Assembly (NCBI GenBank): GCA_037957365.1
Contig: JARHVA010001191.1
Location: forward strand, 1,959,501 to 2,023,500
Length of the DNA stretch: 64,000 bases
Reading direction: 5' to 3'
Source of the DNA: Torreya grandis
Lineage: Eukaryota; Streptophyta; Pinopsida; Cupressales; Taxaceae
Shown here: one piece after another, positions 35,282-44,548 of the stretch
How the letters are laid out: each line of letters opens with the position of its first letter
Position numbering within the stretch: the stretch's first letter is position 1
Notes under the pieces: generated by a model
Told to the model about the DNA's origin: nothing
The model's database searches: none
What the model saw: the letters and a program-made list of their open reading frames with translations, nothing else
Made by a program: the position numbers and the translations under genes

Positions 35282-38217
35282 AATGGCATGTGTGCCATAA
35301 AAACTCTGACTTCTTGGTCAATAGTCAATTTGAGATGAGCTAACTTGAATAAATTTTGGTGCAATCTAGGCCACTCTTTTCTTTTTTTGTCCCTTGTATA
35401 GTATATATAGGTAGTGAGCGGTGCTTGGTAACTACAAGAACATTTCAACACTTCATGCATAATTCCAATCAGGTGAGTCAATCACTTGCACCCATAAGTG
35501 CATAAGGCCAAACATCTAAGTGATGGTCATGTGAAGCTTACCAAGTGCAAGTAGAAGTAGCTAGAGAGACATATACACAAGATGGCAAGTATAGGCACCT
35601 TAAGGGCCCAATATTTCTTTGTACCAAATTTTTAATAAGGTGCATTGATTGATCTGATGCCAAATGTAACTAAAGGTAAGAAGAGAAGATGCCCAACATG
35701 ATTGAGCCTAAACTAGATGGTGAAGACTCACATTCTAAGAGTGTGCAAGAACATTAGGAGAAAAATGAAGTGTTAGACGACCATCACAAGGGATTTGTAT
35801 GGGTAGAATAGGCCAAGGCAAGATGATGTGAAATAAATCAACCAAAAAATAAAATCATGCTTGAAATGGAGTGTAGATAGAGAATAAGTGAAACCAAGGA
35901 GGCTAAGTCACATGCATGTGAGGTGTTGCACTTAGATTATCACAAAAAAGGCAAAGGTCACACTGAAGGATACACGTACAGAAGGGAGTCCTCCAAGATA
36001 GTTGGCATCCACCCAAGAAGGAGCAGGAAGTGATCATTTGAACCACACATCACTTCACCAAAAAACATGTTAAGAGTATTCAATGAGTCAATGGTGGTGG
36101 CACAAAGAAATGCATTTAATGCATATAAGATAGGATATGTTTAAATATTTCATAGATTTTTGTGTTTTCCAAGAATATCGAGGTGCCTATACCATTAAGC
36201 CTACATTCATAATGGTGGTTGACAGAGAAGGGTATAAAAGAGTAAATATTAGATTTATTTAGGTTACTTAGTTTATGATAGCTAAAGACTTAGTGCAAAC
36301 TTAGTGAGAAACTAGAGAGCCAAAGTGAGAAAGAACATTATCACAGTGAGCAATTGAGAAAATTAGACACCTTAGAAGTGAATAAAAGCACAAAGAAAGG
36401 GAGTGTGTTCACAATGAAGTTGGTTTGAGGGTTTGGAATGGAAAAATTAATATAGAGAGTTGAGTGGAATGTGACACTATTACCAAGCCACTATTAATGG
36501 CCAGTGAAGCTCAAAACTAGATATATAGGTAACGATCCCATGACTACAAGAGTGTCAACCATCATTAGAGGTTCTGGTAAACCACATCTACCCAGGTTCA
36601 ACACAAGCCACTTTATATTGGTGAAGAAGTGAAAGGCATCAAGCTCCATAGAGGCACAATTAGAACCCAAGAGGGTTAGGATTGTAGAGGAAGTGATGAC
36701 TGCCAAGATTAAGGGACAATTGATCGAGGTAGTCAACATCATAGATATTGACATCAAGGCACTGATCAAACTATCATGTCAGTATATACAGTATCCCCTA
36801 GAGGTTCAAGTAGAGGAAATTTAGCACTCTTTCATGCATAATTATTAGCTAAAAGAATATAACCATTAGATATCGAGTCATTTTCAAGAGGTGATGCTCT
36901 TTTTAATGTCTCAATCTGAACAAGTTGAAAGCTTTAGGTGAAAATTATCTATATGAGTTTTCCTACTTTTTAAAACTAGAGGAGCTATTCCATTTCCTAT
37001 TATCGTGCATCTATGAAGACCACTTCTACTTCATGGGATGGTACATGAAGATATCATTGTATCTAATGAAGAGGATAATTGGGCTACTTGATGCCAGGTA
37101 GGACATCCATCAGATGATAGATGATGTCAAAGAGGTGAAGTGAATTATGAAGCTCCTTAATTACTTCAAGGGGGATATACATTCCTGATTACCAAGTGTG
37201 AGGACCCTGATACAAGGGTAGCAATGTGCCTCATAAGTTCTAAATTATGTCCTAGCAGTTAGTGGATAGATGTCTTGAAATCATACCTCTGTGTTGCCTA
37301 TCACATGGCACAAGGCATCTAATTTAACATCTCCAAATTCATCATGGAAGAACTGGTCAATAACGTGCTATAGTGCCATATATTGAAAGGAACTTTCAGG
37401 TGCAGGTCCGTCCTCATCTTGATCATGATGGAGGAGATCAAGATCCCAAATAGGAGCAAAGATAGGTTGTGGGTGTTCCCATAAAACCATGAGTCCCCCA
37501 CATAAAAAAATAAGGACTACATCTACCCTAACACCTTTAGCCCTAAGTATAAAACACATGTACTGCACTAGTGAGAGAAATATATATATAAGCCTTCAAG
37601 TTATAGTCGTACATTCCTTAGGATCTTTTTGTGAACATGTTTAGGATAACAATTTTTGTTTTAATACAGCATCACTATGTCATGAATTTGGCACTACAAG
37701 ATGGAAATAAGTTAGTATAGCTAAAGCTTCCCTTCACCTTCTTAACATAATTATTTAGGGATGCATTGCATAAAATCCTAAACACATAATGGATGGAAAT
37801 TTCAGTTAAGGAACTAGATGTAAAAAGGTGGAGGTTGAGGTACAAGTTTCCCCATGCTGATGGAAGGGTGACTAAAGATGAAGAAGATGCCTCATATTGA
37901 ATGAAAATCAATCCTTTTCAAGAGGTCTTAATTCTAAGCTTCATTTATAGGCTCTACTATGAGATGAAGCCTCGAAAGAAGGATTCCAGTGCCAAATCAA
38001 GATTTAAGTAAAAATAAGACCCCCTAATCTACATTAGGGAGGAAGGAACCCCTATGCTAGTCGAGAAGAAAAAGACTCCCTAGAAAAATAGAGGGGAAAC
38101 TTTAGAGGAAATACAAGAATGCCTGAAGCTCAATATTGCTTCATAAAAAGAGGCATCCTCCTCAAGCACTTCCAAGAATTTCATTAAGTGTATGTCAAAG
38201 ACCTACCCTAACATGAA
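35282..38217 (+). pseudogene. Gypsy-3 post-integrase region, decayed coding-like part 1
   Basis: After integrase, where the 3' LTR should soon follow, about 2.9 kb continues with long coding-like runs on the + strand broken by stops. Examples near 36520-36780 read PMTTRVSTIIRGSGKPHLPR and EEVMTAKIKGQLIEVVNIID. I recognise no domain. It resumes after the Copia-2 insertion at 40266, so both parts were one region. It could be an extra ORF of the element or captured host sequence. Confidence 0.5.
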
Positions 38218-38222
38218 GAAGA
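38218..38222. other. Copia-2 target-site duplication, left copy
   Basis: GAAGA at 38218-38222 is repeated exactly at 40261-40265 on the other side of Copia-2. Five bases is the length copia integrases create. Confidence 0.85.
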
Positions 38223-38263
38223 TGTCAGGAATCTAGAACAACAAATAGCTCTGATACCACTTG

Positions 38264-38316
38264 ACCGTCTTCGGTACCTACCTGTTTGACATCGATTCCA
38301 CCTGACCAACATCGGT
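38264..38316 (-). repeat. DRE-like 12-mer cluster in Copia-2, left
   Basis: Three degenerate copies lie at 38264 (ACCGTCTTCGGT), 38285 (TTTGACATCGAT) and 38305 (ACCAACATCGGT), with spacings of 21 and 20 bp. The surrounding 195 bp has no other recognisable feature. Confidence 0.6.
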
Positions 38317-38458
38317 AACTATGTTCTCCTGTGAGTGATGAATTTTTACCGGCGAGCTCTCTTTGGATCAAAACCCTATCCAAACTGCCCTACTTAGAAA
38401 TCTCAAGCCACATCCACTGATCTCTGTCCATCATCTCCTCCATAAACACCAAGGCTTT

Positions 38459-39067
38459 CTAGTTCTTAAGTTTGTCAAACACATCTAACTTCCTCTTAAG
38501 AACATGCATCTCCTTCTTGCTCATGTGACCAAGCCTACAAAGCCACGTCTTCGCAATAGAAGAAGAATCAATAATATAAGTAGATAGATAAAGGATACCT
38601 ACTTTCTTACCACCTGCTAATTCAAGTGCATCCACTGTGAGAGTTCCTGTGCATCTCTCATCACCCAAATTTCTTGAAGAAATTAGCCTCATCTTCAGAA
38701 CTGGGACCTGCATGACATCCTTCAACACCCATGTGTTGTCCATCTGCAATTTCAGCCGCACTTCCCCTTTGCCAATACTTTGACAAGGCTCACCAACCCC
38801 TAAATAAATCTTTCCAAAGTCTCCATGGACCTTAACATGGAAAAATACTCTATTTGGGGTTGCATGGAAAGAGGCAACATAATCTATAAACCAAGATTCT
38901 ACTTTATCTAAGGAACATACAAGAGCAACCAGTGCAACAATCCATTCAACAATCCCTGCTTCTTTATTTCCTTCATGCTGATCTGCTACCAACCAACAAT
39001 CTTTCTTTACTTGCTCTTTCTTTCCATAACACCGTAATTGATCATTCTTGCTTTTGAATTCCTCCAT
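38459..39067 (-). pseudogene. Copia-2 gag end, protease and pre-integrase
   Basis: A 202-codon open frame. The N-terminus has a degraded zinc knuckle (CYGKKEQVKKDCW, lacking one Cys and the His). It is followed by the protease core SWFIDYVASFHATPNRVFF, where the active-site Asp is kept and the following Ser-Gly is changed to Tyr-Val. Then come VRLKLQMDNTWVLKDVMQVP and LKMRLISSRNLGD, typical of copia proteases. The pre-integrase motif TWLCRLGHMSKKEMHVL lies near the end. The frame stops at the deletion junction where integrase would begin. Confidence 0.85.
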
Positions 39068-39166
39068 TCTTAGTTTACTTTATTCTACCATTGCTTTACT
39101 CCAACTCAATCAGAAACCCCTGAGAGTGACCTGTAATCAAACATAAACCTGCTCCCTACAACCTTA

Positions 39167-39178
39167 GCTCTGATACCA
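39167..39178 (-). other. Copia-2 primer-binding site (initiator tRNA-Met type)
   Basis: The minus strand reads TGGTATCAGAGC, the common plant copia PBS, two bases inside the LTR edge at 39181. A second, decayed PBS-like copy (TGGAATCAAAGC, 39206-39217) lies within the LTR. Confidence 0.85.
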
Positions 39179-39180
39179 CT

Positions 39181-40260
39181 TGTCAGGAATCTAGAATAAC
39201 AAACAGCTTTGATTCCACTGTTAGGACCCAGGAGCACAATTGATTACCAAGTAACTAAACACAGAATTAAACTAGAATCACAAGTAACTAGAATTTAGGA
39301 ACAACACAGAATATGAGAGACAATACCCAATTGTATTAATACTCTTCCAAAAAGAAAATACATTAAAGAAGTGCCACAGTCTTCTTCCCACACCTCTAGG
39401 GCATACAATTATTTTCCCTCAAGAGCTCACTCTCTCAATTACGGTCCCAACAATCAAATCAAACATAGAGTTGTTCACCTCCACCATCCAGTAACAATAC
39501 TGCCAGTCCACCAGTCAGTAACAATACTACCGGTCCATCAAGTACTCCACATACTCCAAGTCTGAGTATACACACATAATCCAAGTACTCAATGTACTCC
39601 AAGTAGATCTCACTTGATCTTGATACTTGTTGTGTTGCTGACCTCCCTAATCTTGCACACCTACAGATTAACCTGGTTTTTCACACCTACAAACCTAGAC
39701 CCCGCACACACATACACCTTCAGATCTCCTCCAAACTAGCACCCCTGTGGATCTTCTACCAGACCTTGCTCTCCTACAGATCTACCTGATCATACACACT
39801 TGGCACTAAGGCACTATGAGGAGCTAACCTTGCTCTCTTCCCTCTGAAGGAGCTGATCCTTGCTCTCTCTATCTAGCACCCTGGGAATCCCTACTTTGAT
39901 TCCTTACCCTTTACAATATAGCCCATGAGTCTATTATATATATCCCATGCAAATAATAATTATACATCCAATTAAAATAATTAGATCCTCAGTTCAAGAC
40001 TAAAATTAGCCTTTTAACATGCAAACAACCGGTTCGTTAACAAACTATTTGTGAACTAGCAGTTCTGGAATTGCACAGGCGACTGGCATCGGTCCTTGTC
40101 TGCCTAGAGATGACTGACGTCGGCTGATCCCTGACCAATGTCGACAACTTCCTGTCTACACTTGACTGACATTGGTTGGCCTAATTGATGTCGGTGACTG
40201 TGAAACTTAGCAACCTCCATGTTTGCATCTGGGTGAAGCTTTTAGCTCCACAACCTAACA
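39181..40260 (-). repeat. Copia-2 5' LTR (1080 bp) containing a captured PBS
   Basis: It is bounded on the left by the PBS and on the right by the GAAGA duplication. Inside, a second LTR-type edge TGTTAGG at 39219 pairs perfectly with the right end CCTAACA as a 7-bp inverted repeat. This indicates an original 1042-bp LTR extended by 38 bp that include a PBS copy. A DRE-like cluster occupies 40082-40195. Confidence 0.75.
40082..40195 (-). repeat. DRE-like 12-mer cluster in Copia-2 5' LTR
   Basis: Five copies start at 40082, 40113, 40134, 40165 and 40184, all variants of ACTGACGTCGGT or ACTGATGTCGGT. The spacings alternate 31, 21, 31 and 19 bp. Read in the element's direction the cluster lies 65-180 bp from the LTR's upstream end, that is, in U3. 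Confidence 0.7.
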
Positions 40261-40265
40261 GAAGA

Positions 40266-42490
40266 AGGGGAAGGCCTAGATTTTGGTGCCCAAGATAGAT
40301 CTCTTTGACATATAAGAGGAGTTGAAATAAGATGAATTGGATGAAAAAGAGGAGTGGGTGTAGGGCACCTAAATTATCCTAAGGATGTTAAGTCCTCATC
40401 AAGCAATGGGACCCCTTCCTCACCACCTAAGACTAAGCTAGAGAAGTCTAGGTGAAGATTGAGAAGACTCATCTCTAGTGAGACAAACACATAAATGGTG
40501 AAGGATTTGTGAGAGAAAAAAGAAGAAATGGCTAAGGAAATGGTGCCAAAGGAAGTGATTCAAATGGTGAAGGCCAAAGATCAAAGGCAAGAAGAAGAGC
40601 ACAAGGCACAAATGGAGAAAGGAGGTGAAAAATAAGAAAAGAGTAGGGAGCCTAAAGAGGTGAGCCATTTAAACACCCCAATAAAAGAGGAGTTATAGTA
40701 CCAATAGAAATCCATGGGCCTTGACCAAGCCCATATTGATGCCATGTTGAAATTGCACTAAAGGTGCAACGAGATGAAAGCCACAAGCATGTCCCAAGCT
40801 AAAATCAATCAGTTAGAGGTCAAGGAGATAAGTGAGTGGGAAAATAAATGCATCATGCAAGATGTATAAAGGAAGGTCAAGAAGGAAAGGGCCAAGATGA
40901 AAGAGGAAGAGAGAAAATCCTAAGAGGAAAAGGCCAAGAAAAAGGAGAGAAAAGAAGAGGCAGTCCAGGCATAATGGGCCAGGATGTTGAATGAGAGGGA
41001 AGAGAAGAAGTTCACTATAAGTGTGGGGAATAGTAACAAGAAAATACCAAATAAGGCACCAAGTTCCCCCACTAGTCCAACAAAAGAAGCTACACAGCAG
41101 GCACACCCCAGATATGAAGGGGTGCCTGAGGAGAAGGAAGGCGATATTGGTGCCTTGAGGCAAACATAGAAAGAGGTTGAATCATGAGGAGAAGAAAAAT
41201 ATGGTGTAATGCAAGTCTGCACCATAGAACCACTACCAAAATAAATAGATGAAGGGGAGAAGTCTAAAAAAGAACCCCTAGAAGAAGAAGAAGAAGAAGA
41301 AGAAGAAGAAGAAGAATAGGAAGAAGAAGAAGAAGAAAAAGTTATAGAAGAAGGCACTAGTTCAAGCACTGACACAAGTGAAGAGGAAGAGCTAGGAGAG
41401 GATGAGGATTTTTCACTAGGCAATAGGGAAAGGGTGTAGTAGGAGCTTAAGGAGAATGAGAGCCTCTACCTAATGGAGTGTATGCCCCAAAAAACTACTA
41501 TGACCTTGATGCATCACCAAGTCTCTTAGGTGTTGGATTTCTATATGGATGAACCCAAATTTGAGGTTCTAATAAAGGTAATTTAGAGCACCAAGAAGCC
41601 AGAGGAGGGGCATGATTACCAACTCCTTAATCTATGTGACATGAACCTAGTGCACTCAATTAATGCCTTGATCAAAATAACCTCCACTGTAGCATGTAAG
41701 AAGATCATTAATGATGTTCACACCTATAGCTAGAAGAAAATAGTGAAGAAGGCTGAGAAGGAGCTCAAGGAAACCAAGCTCAAGATACACTAACTTATAG
41801 AATGAATAGGAGAGTTGGAGCTATCCTTCTTGGATGAGATGGATACCTCAAAAAAGAGTGAAGTTAACCAAGTTTGCATGCTAGTGGATTAAATGATCTC
41901 TAAAATGAGACTAGTTCTTGAGGACTAAGAGGACCCATATAAGGTCCTAAAGAAGGAATTAAATAAAAAAATAGATGTGGTTGAAAATATCTTCACTAGG
42001 TTTGAGGAGGGCACTGAGGAAATAGATGCCATATTTTTTAACTTCACTAACCAAGTGGTAATCATTGACACGTGCCTCAATAAAGTAAAAGAGGAAAAGG
42101 ATGCTTTATTTCAACACTCTATGGTGACCAGAGCTAAGTGCATGTAGGTGATGGCCAAGGTCAACTCCCTTAGTGCTCAATTGAAGACCCAAGAGCATGA
42201 GTTGGATTCAGTCTTTCATTCCTTCCAAACTAAGGCTAGTGTGCAGTGAGAGATTTTTGATGGTGGGGTTAAGCGCATGAAATAAAAGTTTGAAGCCTTT
42301 AAGAAAGAGCTAGAAATCATAGGCATGCTTACTCTCAAGGCTGCATGCACTGAAGTGGATGGTACCATTAATAAAATTAAGGGCACTATCCAAGGCTATG
42401 AAAATTTCAAGGTGTATCTCAAAAAAAGTGTGCCCAAGTTCTATGTGCCTAAGGTGATAAAAGACTAGTTTGGGGAAAACTAGCAATTTT
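40266..42490 (+). pseudogene. Gypsy-3 post-integrase region part 2, acidic coiled-coil-like ORF
   Basis: One + frame from about 41250 to 42480 reads as charged, helical sequence. It begins with a poly-Glu tract, then VIEEGTSSSTDTSEEEELGE. It continues with NLCDMNLVHSINALIKITST, KKAEKELKETKLKIH, KKELNKKIDVVENIFTRFEE, NKVKEEKDALFQHSMV and KVNSLSAQLKTQEHELDSVF. The heptad-like Lys/Glu/Leu pattern suggests a coiled coil. About a dozen stops, nearly all TAG or TAA, interrupt it. No family is recognised. It ends about 20 bp before the 3' LTR. Confidence 0.55.
41281..41339 (+). repeat. (GAA)n trinucleotide tract encoding poly-Glu
   Basis: About twelve GAA units, one TAG and five more GAA units lie in frame with the coiled-coil-like ORF. 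The tract length is a multiple of three, as expected if it expanded while the frame was still used. Confidence 0.85.
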
Positions 42491-42881
42491 ATATGGGGTA
42501 ATGTTGGGCCCCCTTTTTGGAGTAATTATGTGGACATGCCAACTAGACCAATATTAGTATAAGGAAACCTTTGGAATTATTGTTCACCCCTTTTTGTACA
42601 TTTTGGCACCAGATATAAAAGTCCCTATAAATCTTACACCAACTGATGGGTAGTTACATAACGTCAATTTCCATAAAGACACTCTTGCCAAGACTTAGAT
42701 GTGGAAGCTTGAGAATCACAGATGTTAGAAAGTGGGGTAGGTGAGATAGTGACCCCTCAGCAATAGATCAATGTATGGCATGCACTCATCCACCCTAGAC
42801 AGTGTAGTGGAGCCAATGGACTTGCGACAACTCAACACTTGACATGCACCCATATGACTTATCAAGAAATTCCCCTTTGCC

Positions 42882-42889
42882 TATATAAG
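42882..42889 (+). promoter_or_regulatory. Gypsy-3 LTR TATA box
   Basis: TATATAAG followed by AAGACCCATAT lies 380 bp into the LTR. The same position in the 5' LTR (27098) reads CTATAAGA. Its place and conservation suggest the LTR promoter. Confidence 0.6.
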
Positions 42890-43197
42890 AAGACCCATAT
42901 CTAGATAGGAGAGAGGCAATAAAGTATAGTGAAGTAATGGAAAAATAGTGAGCTAATCAGTATTCTTTTTATCATGTATATTAGTCTAAATAGTGTGAAT
43001 GTATAGCTCAAACTCACCTATAAGCCATTAGGCATGAGTGGAGTTAGGAAGAGCATATGGTCTATTATTTGTATTAAACTCTATTGATAAACTATCAGTT
43101 AGTAATGAATATTATTTAAATAATAGAGTATTAATCTTTATTTAATAGTCTACGTGAGGTTATGCTTATAAGTTGGTTTCATTTAAGCTTTATGTTA

Positions 43198-43202
43198 GTT
43201 CT
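43198..43202. other. Gypsy-2 target-site duplication, left copy
   Basis: GTTCT here corresponds to ATTCT at 57780-57784, one base changed. The empty site in the other Gypsy-3 LTR reads TTAGTTCTTATATAATG (27413-27429), which confirms both junctions. Confidence 0.9.
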
Positions 43203-43560
43203 TGTTTCTACTCGTTTTCACTTTTTACATTCAAAAGAAATAAGAAACTAAGGGTTAATGGTCAGGGGTTAGATGATACCCGGATGAAGTTGCACAACGT
43301 ATCCAAACGATTGAAGGAGCTCCTCTTTGGCTGTGGAGGATGACACCTATAGATAAGAAAGACTTAAACAAAGAAAATGTTAGATAGATATATGGTGGAC
43401 TGCCAAGTAAAGCTCAGTCCCAGAAGTGCAAAGACTTCTTTGAGGGATGACAGTCCACTAGTTGATAAAAGAGTGTTGCTAAAAAGAGAAATGGTGAAAG
43501 ACTAAACAAAATAAATAGAGATAATGCATACCTATATTTTGTTGTCGGTCTGTCACAGTC

Positions 43561-43653
43561 ACCAACGTTGGTAGTTCTACCGATGTCGATTGGTCAAGGT
43601 TGCCGACGTCGGTTATTCTACCGACATCGATAGGAGCAATGGTCGATGTCGGT
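43561..43653 (-). repeat. DRE-like 12-mer cluster A in Gypsy-2 3' LTR
   Basis: Copies start at 43561 (ACCAACGTTGGT), 43579 (ACCGATGTCGAT), 43602 (GCCGACGTCGGT), 43620 (ACCGACATCGAT) and 43642 (GTCGATGTCGGT). The spacings are 18, 23, 18 and 22 bp. Positions 43619-43627 read TACCGACAT, the exact 9-bp drought response element described from Arabidopsis rd29A. Confidence 0.8.
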
Positions 43654-44168
43654 CAGGGTAATGGCCTTAGATGGGTTTTGGATGGGTTTATGGTCGATAG
43701 AGGGGTCTGGAAGGAGTCTGGGTCTGTTTAATGGTTTGTGGAGGATTGCAGGACAGTGAATATGGTCTGGGAAAGGGCTAAGGTAGAGGACAGGGGTGGA
43801 AAGAGAATAAGAATGAGAGGAAGGCCCTGGGAAGAAAGTTGGGTTGTCTATCAATAGTACTCAAGAATATTCAATGGACTAATCACCAATGCATTCTAAA
43901 AATACTGAAATATAAACCAAAATAGTACTTAGCTCTGCTTATGGCTGAACCAAAAGGGTAGAAGACTTGTTTTCATTATGGCTGATGTAGGAGACCTCAT
44001 GCAACGTTTCAACCTGGTGTGGAGTGAATTATGCAAAGTTTCTTAGCCTAGAGAGTGATGATAGAATGATGATGCCTGCAAAGAGTCGAGGAGAAAGAGA
44101 ATTCTGATCCAGGGAGCAAGAGAATTCACATTCAAGTTGTAGTTGAGGTCAAAATTTAGTTTTAAGCA

Positions 44169-44219
44169 ACCGATGTTGGCGATACCGCCGGTGTCAGTCG
44201 ACTGTTAACCGACATCGGC
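44169..44219 (-). repeat. DRE-like 12-mer cluster B in Gypsy-2 3' LTR
   Basis: Copies lie at 44169 (ACCGATGTTGGC), 44187 (GCCGGTGTCAGT) and 44208 (ACCGACATCGGC), with spacings of 18 and 21 bp. In the element's direction it lies 300-365 bp into the LTR. Confidence 0.75.
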
Positions 44220-44532
44220 AGCTAGAGAAAGGGAAAAAAGGCTATTTTTAGCCTTTTTCCCATTCTTTCATCTACCAAGTTCGGTTGTCGTTGTTAAATG
44301 GTCCAAAGGTGGGTTTAATAGGTGCGAGAATTAGTGGGAGACTTAAAATTAGGTCTTAGGTAATTATGATTAGTCATAGGGTGATAAATGGCCTAAGAGC
44401 TAAGAATCCAAGGTGAGGTGTCTAAGGGTGATTATTAATTTAAAATAAGTATTTTAAATTAATAAAGTATAGGTTAGGCATGTTGAAGTTAGAAAGGGAC
44501 CAAGGGGGGTTGACACTATTTTGGTGTCTACA

Positions 44533-44548
44533 TTTGCCCCTTTTTGTC
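44533..44548 (-). other. Gypsy-2 polypurine tract
   Basis: The minus strand reads GACAAAAAGGGGCAAA directly before the 3' LTR start. Its purine content and position fit the plus-strand primer. Confidence 0.8.

Larger units (their letters stand above)
38223..40260 (-). mobile_element. Copia-2: internally deleted copia derivative nested in Gypsy-3
   Basis: A 2038-bp insertion bounded by perfect GAAGA repeats starts TGTCAGG and ends CCTAACA. On the minus strand it reads: full 5' LTR (39181-40260), PBS TGGTATCAGAGC, a short gag-protease frame, about 195 bp of unassigned DNA, and a 41-bp LTR terminus. RT, RNase H and integrase are absent, so it moved with proteins from a relative or was deleted after insertion. 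It carries clusters of the DRE-like 12-mer at both ends. Confidence 0.85.
42502..43202 (+). repeat. Gypsy-3 3' LTR, first part
   Basis: It starts TGTTGGGCCCC after a G-rich run ATGGGGTA that may be the polypurine tract. It is collinear with 26716-27420 and is cut at TTAGTTCT by Gypsy-2. The remainder resumes at 57780. Confidence 0.88.
43203..44532 (-). repeat. Gypsy-2 3' LTR (1330 bp)
   Basis: It has the same length as 56450-57779, and most differences look like C/T and G/A transitions. Two clusters of the DRE-like 12-mer lie at 43561-43653 and 44169-44219. Confidence 0.93.

Noticed and set aside
40920..41423. 167-codon Ser-rich frame on the minus strand
   Set aside because: It is the complement of the GAA/GAG-rich coiled-coil-like region of Gypsy-3 on the + strand. 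Poly-Ser is the mirror of the GAA tract.
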